Part shown: positions 61,593-64,000 of the stretch, piece after piece | Position numbering within the stretch: position 1 is the first letter of the stretch | Layout: each line of letters starts with the position of its first letter | Assembly (NCBI GenBank): GCA_947495915.1 | Contig: CANMAW010000002.1 | Coordinates: 186,001 to 250,000, forward strand | DNA from: Maribacter algarum (ex Lu et al. 2025) (nom. illeg.) | GTDB taxonomy: Bacteria > Bacteroidota > Bacteroidia > Flavobacteriales > Flavobacteriaceae | DNA length: 64,000 nucleotides | Reading direction: 5' to 3' | Program-made: the position numbers and the translations under genes | The notes under the pieces: model-generated | What the model was told of the DNA's origin: nothing | What the model saw: only the letters and a program-made list of their open reading frames with translations | Databases searched by the model: none

Positions 61593-61853
61593 TTAGTCAA
61601 TTTTATAGCGTTCCCAGCCTTTTTCTGGTAATTCATATTGGTCTAATTTCATAATTGCCGATGTATGGCCAAGCGGGTATTTATATTTCAAGAACGTACA
61701 ATGCTCATTGGCCTCAATAAAAAAAGCGCTTAATCGCTTCGGAAGCCCCAAGCGCTTTCGTTCACACTCTTGCTGCATAGTATGTGCCCCGATTTCTTTA
61801 AGAAGGTTCTTAATAGAATACCGGTCATAGTTTCGGTATACAAAATTGTTCAT
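61593..61853 (-). CDS. Small hypothetical protein
   Basis: An 86-residue protein (SIKNLLKEIGAHTMQQECER, then beta-rich FFIEANEHCTFLKYKYPLG). Family not recognised. Upstream gene of the two-gene minus-strand pair, divergent from the SRAP gene at 61966. Confidence 0.55.
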   Translation of the reverse strand: MNNFVYRNYDRYSIKNLLKEIGAHTMQQECERKRLGLPKRLSAFFIEANEHCTFLKYKYPLGHTSAIMKLDQYELPEKGWERYKID

Positions 61854-61965
61854 ATTGGAATAATTCCATAAATTAGGATTTAATCCAAATATAAGAATAA
61901 GAAATTCTTGTTCTCAGATTTTAACATTATATTTTTTAATTTAGAAAAACGCAATTATAGGAAGC

Positions 61966-62742
61966 ATGTGTTATGGAACAAGGGTGGTTAGGGCTGCCAA
62001 GCAATTAGAGTTGTATTATAAAGTAGATCGCCTGTACGGGCCTATGCAAGAAGGTTCTGAATTGATATATAACTATGCAAATGGTTGGGCACATCCAAAT
62101 ATGTGGATATTTCCCCAGCAGCGCATTGGTAAAATGATTCCTGCAAAATGGGGCGTTATGCCAACGACAGCGAACGGAGCTTCTTATAAAGAATTTTTTG
62201 CGCAAAATAGGGGTGCATTTGGTGGTTTAAATTTAAGGAGTGAAGCGATATTTTCACATTTCATGTACAGCCAAAACATTTTTTCAAAACGTTGCATAAT
62301 TCCCGTTGACGGATTTTTTGAGCCCCATGTGACTCCGGTTAAATTGAACGGAAAACCATTTAAAGTACCTTTCTATTTCAAACGTAAAGATGACAAGCCA
62401 ATTAATTTAGCAGGGATTTATAATCTTACCAAAGACAACATGGTAACCTTTACAATTTTCACCAATAAGGCCACTCCTATATTTGAAGAAATACACAATC
62501 AGCCGAGCAACAAGTATGGTGATTATAGACGTCCGGTTGTTTTTGACGATAGCGAAGCTGCTTATTGGTTACAAAATGATTTAGACAAAGAGCAGCTCGT
62601 TGATATTATGAATAACGATTTACCTGATTACGAATTTGACGCTTGGCCTATAAGTAGAGATTTACACAAAAGAAATGGAGAAGGTGATCGACCTGATATT
62701 ATTGAGCGAGTCGATTATGAAGAACTAGCGATAAAGTTTTAA
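61966..62742 (+). CDS. yedK: SRAP (SOS response-associated peptidase), YedK/HMCES family
   Basis: A 258-residue protein beginning MCYGT, with the catalytic Cys at position 2 that forms a covalent link to abasic sites in single-stranded DNA. GGLNLRSEAIF (about 86-96), KRCIIPVDGFFEP (about 108-120) and the conserved His in FEEIHN (about 175) are present. Housekeeping DNA-damage protection, unrelated to the catabolic island. Confidence 0.92.
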   Translation: MCYGTRVVRAAKQLELYYKVDRLYGPMQEGSELIYNYANGWAHPNMWIFPQQRIGKMIPAKWGVMPTTANGASYKEFFAQNRGAFGGLNLRSEAIFSHFMYSQNIFSKRCIIPVDGFFEPHVTPVKLNGKPFKVPFYFKRKDDKPINLAGIYNLTKDNMVTFTIFTNKATPIFEEIHNQPSNKYGDYRRPVVFDDSEAAYWLQNDLDKEQLVDIMNNDLPDYEFDAWPISRDLHKRNGEGDRPDIIERVDYEELAIKF

Positions 62743-62771
62743 TAACTGCTCAATTTAAGATTTAAGACATA

Positions 62772-62808
62772 AAAAAATCCCCTAAAAACTAATGTTTAAA
62801 GGGGATTA
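62772..62808 (-). terminator. Terminator of the tRNA transcript
   Basis: An inverted repeat AATCCCC...GGGGATT around a loop of about 18 bases, with a run of seven A on its left, i.e. T on the minus strand. It lies just 3' of tRNA-Leu. Apart from this hairpin and the two tRNAs, the gap 62743-63134 shows nothing. Confidence 0.65.
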
Positions 62809-62811
62809 CTG

Positions 62812-62895
62812 TACTCGAGATGGGACTTGAACCCATACGGACTAATGTCCATTGGATTTTAAGTCCAACGTGTCTACCAATTCCACCACTCGAGC
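62812..62895 (-). tRNA. tRNA-Leu (anticodon TAA)
   Basis: 84 bases with a 7-bp acceptor stem (GCTCGAG with CTCGAGT, one G-T), a D-arm GGTGGAATTGGTAGACAC, an anticodon loop CTTAAAA (anticodon TAA, reads UUA), a long variable arm typical of Leu, and the T-arm GGTTCAAGTCCC. No encoded CCA is seen. Confidence 0.95.
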
Positions 62896-62949
62896 CTCAT
62901 TGTACTCGCTGTACAAGAATAAAAAAACGCCGACTAGCAGCGTTCCTTG

Positions 62950-63021
62950 AGCGAAAAAAGGGATTCGAACCCTCGACCTCCACCTTGGCAAGGTGATGCT
63001 CTACCCCTGAGCTACTTTCGC
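62950..63021 (-). tRNA. tRNA-Gly (anticodon GCC)
   Basis: 72 bases with acceptor stem GCGAAAG/TTTTCGC, D-arm AGCTCAGGGGTAGAGC, anticodon loop TTGCCAA (anticodon GCC) and T-arm GGGTTCGAATCCC. It lies 54 bp upstream of tRNA-Leu on the same strand and is probably co-transcribed. Confidence 0.95.
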
Positions 63022-63134
63022 GTGTGTTATTCTTAATGTTAAAAGAACGTACATTAATTGCTTAATGCGGATGCAAATTTAATACAATTCTATAAAAACC
63101 AAAGGAATTTCTTTAAAAATAAACCAAGTAAAAA

Positions 63135-64000
63135 TTAACTTGTTGCTTTCTTGTTTTTTGTAAGCAATCGCTTTATTTCATTTAGCTTCATTAAGGCCTC
63201 TACAGGAGTTAGTGTATTTATGTCTAAATGAGTGATTTCCTCCTTAATTTGCTCTAATAAAGGATCGTCTAAATTGAAAAAACTCAATTGCATTTCGTTC
63301 TGTGCAGCATTTAACGTATCGGTAAGTTCTTCATTAGAATGCGATTTTTCAAGCTTTTTTAAAATTTTATTAGCCTTTGATATTACCGGTTGCGGCATAC
63401 CTGCCATTTTTGCAACATGAATTCCAAAGCTATGTTCACTTCCGCCTTCAGTTAATTTTCGAAGAAAAAGTACATTGTCTTTTAATTCTTTTACCGAAAC
63501 GTTGAAATTCTTGATACGTTCAAAAGTGGCACTCATTTCATTGAGTTCATGATAATGGGTGGCAAATAAGGTTTTTGCCCGAGCTGGGTGTTCATGTAAG
63601 TATTCAGAAATAGCCCAAGCTATTGAAATACCATCATAGGTACTTGTTCCTCTTCCAATCTCATCTAATAAAACCAAACTACGTTCAGATAGGTTATTCA
63701 AAATTGAAGCGGTCTCGTTCATTTCAACCATGAAGGTCGATTCTCCCATAGAAATGTTATCACTAGCACCAACACGGGTAAATATTTTATCTACATAACC
63801 GATTTGTGCCGAATCAGCAGGCACAAAACTACCCATTTGAGCAAGTAAAACGATTAAAGCAGTTTGCCGTAAAATAGCGGATTTACCACTCATATTCGGG
63901 CCAGTTATCATAATGATTTGTTGGTTGTCTCGATTTAAAACCACGTCATTAGCAATGTATGCTTCCCCTAAAGGCAATTGTTTTTCAATTACTGGATGTC
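63135..64000 (-). CDS. mutS: DNA mismatch repair protein MutS, C-terminal part
   Basis: The last 288 or so residues of MutS; the reading frame continues past the window edge (the sequence upstream reads [14 protein letters not shown] in frame). The ATPase domain is complete: Walker [20 protein letters not shown], the STFMVEMNE signature, Walker [17 protein letters not shown] and ATHYHEL. The C-terminal helix-turn-helix and Glu/Lys-rich tail follow. Housekeeping gene marking the edge of the island. Confidence 0.97.
   Translation of the reverse strand, partial: HPVIEKQLPLGEAYIANDVVLNRDNQQIIMITGPNMSGKSAILRQTALIVLLAQMGSFVPADSAQIGYVDKIFTRVGASDNISMGESTFMVEMNETASILNNLSERSLVLLDEIGRGTSTYDGISIAWAISEYLHEHPARAKTLFATHYHELNEMSATFERIKNFNVSVKELKDNVLFLRKLTEGGSEHSFGIHVAKMAGMPQPVISKANKILKKLEKSHSNEELTDTLNAAQNEMQLSFFNLDDPLLEQIKEEITHLDINTLTPVEALMKLNEIKRLLTKNKKATS

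Noticed and set aside
62812-63021. tRNA genes as the attachment site of an integrated island
   Set aside because: No integrase gene, no direct repeat of the tRNA 3' end was seen at the island edge, and ordinary genes separate the tRNAs from the island.

Overview
The window looks like a marine Bacteroidota (Flavobacteriaceae-type) chromosome. It is AT-rich, its outer-membrane receptor carries the N-terminal carboxypeptidase-regulatory-like domain typical of the phylum, many lipoproteins and Sec/Tat-exported enzymes are present, and several promoters carry a TAnnTTTG-like -7 element. Positions 127-61303 form one large catabolic island. From 61311 onward the content is ordinary: two small hypothetical genes, a YedK-type SRAP protein, tRNA-Leu(TAA), tRNA-Gly(GCC) and the 3' part of mutS. 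No IS element, CRISPR array, integrase or rRNA was seen.

Layout. 127-4155: a TonB-dependent receptor and a DUF1838-type lipoprotein, divergent. 4199-5715: a flavodoxin-fold oxidoreductase and an alpha/beta-hydrolase-fold protein. 5847-11565: an AceE-type pyruvate dehydrogenase E1, its E2, a membrane protein and an unknown protein. 11572-16591 (minus strand): two MFS carriers, a CpcT/CpeT-like protein, a lipoprotein and a quinone-oxidoreductase-like enzyme. 16910-22924: a DUF3598-like protein, an aconitase-family large/small hydro-lyase pair, an exported flavin amine oxidase, an HpcH/HpaI aldolase, a HapK-like protein and an SDR. 23061-31425: hydantoinase/oxoprolinase A and B subunits, an FAD oxidoreductase, a methyltransferase, a SnoaL-like protein and a second CpcT-like protein. 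31434-41677: DUF1838, VOC, peroxiredoxin, FGE-fold, CpcT-like, MFS and aminotransferase genes. 41763-51252 (minus strand): cytochrome c, two flavin amine oxidases, CpcT-like, DUF1838, VOC, nitrilase-fold, rhodanese and RidA genes. 51384-61303: an exported amidohydrolase, an MDR reductase, then a complete propionyl-CoA carboxylase plus methylmalonyl-CoA mutase operon.

The strongest sequence observation is that nearly every transcription unit of the island is preceded by the same inverted-repeat operator, with unit RTTAAYWWWRTTAAY. Ten copies were found. Eight are double units with centres 16 bp apart, and two are compact 29-bp perfect palindromes in front of hyuB and the propionyl-CoA carboxylase operon. 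A -7-like box often lies 6-8 bp downstream. No transcription factor is encoded in the window, so the regulator acts from elsewhere. The shared operator ties receptor, carriers, envelope enzymes, hydrolases, hydro-lyase/aldolase, pyruvate dehydrogenase and propionyl-CoA pathway into one regulon.

Working hypothesis (inference): this is a catabolic system for a linear tetrapyrrole, such as an algal or cyanobacterial bilin, or a related alkyl-pyrrole compound. CpcT/CpeT and other calycin-like proteins would bind the chromophore in the envelope. Exported flavin oxidases with cytochrome c, VOC proteins and DUF1838 proteins would oxidise or cleave it. Hydantoinase/oxoprolinase-type and amidohydrolase enzymes would open lactam or imide rings. 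An aconitase-like hydro-lyase and an HpcH aldolase would split the resulting dialkyl-maleates into a 2-oxoacid plus a short acid such as propionate. Pyruvate dehydrogenase and the propionyl-CoA route would then feed the TCA cycle. The substrate is not proven by sequence alone.
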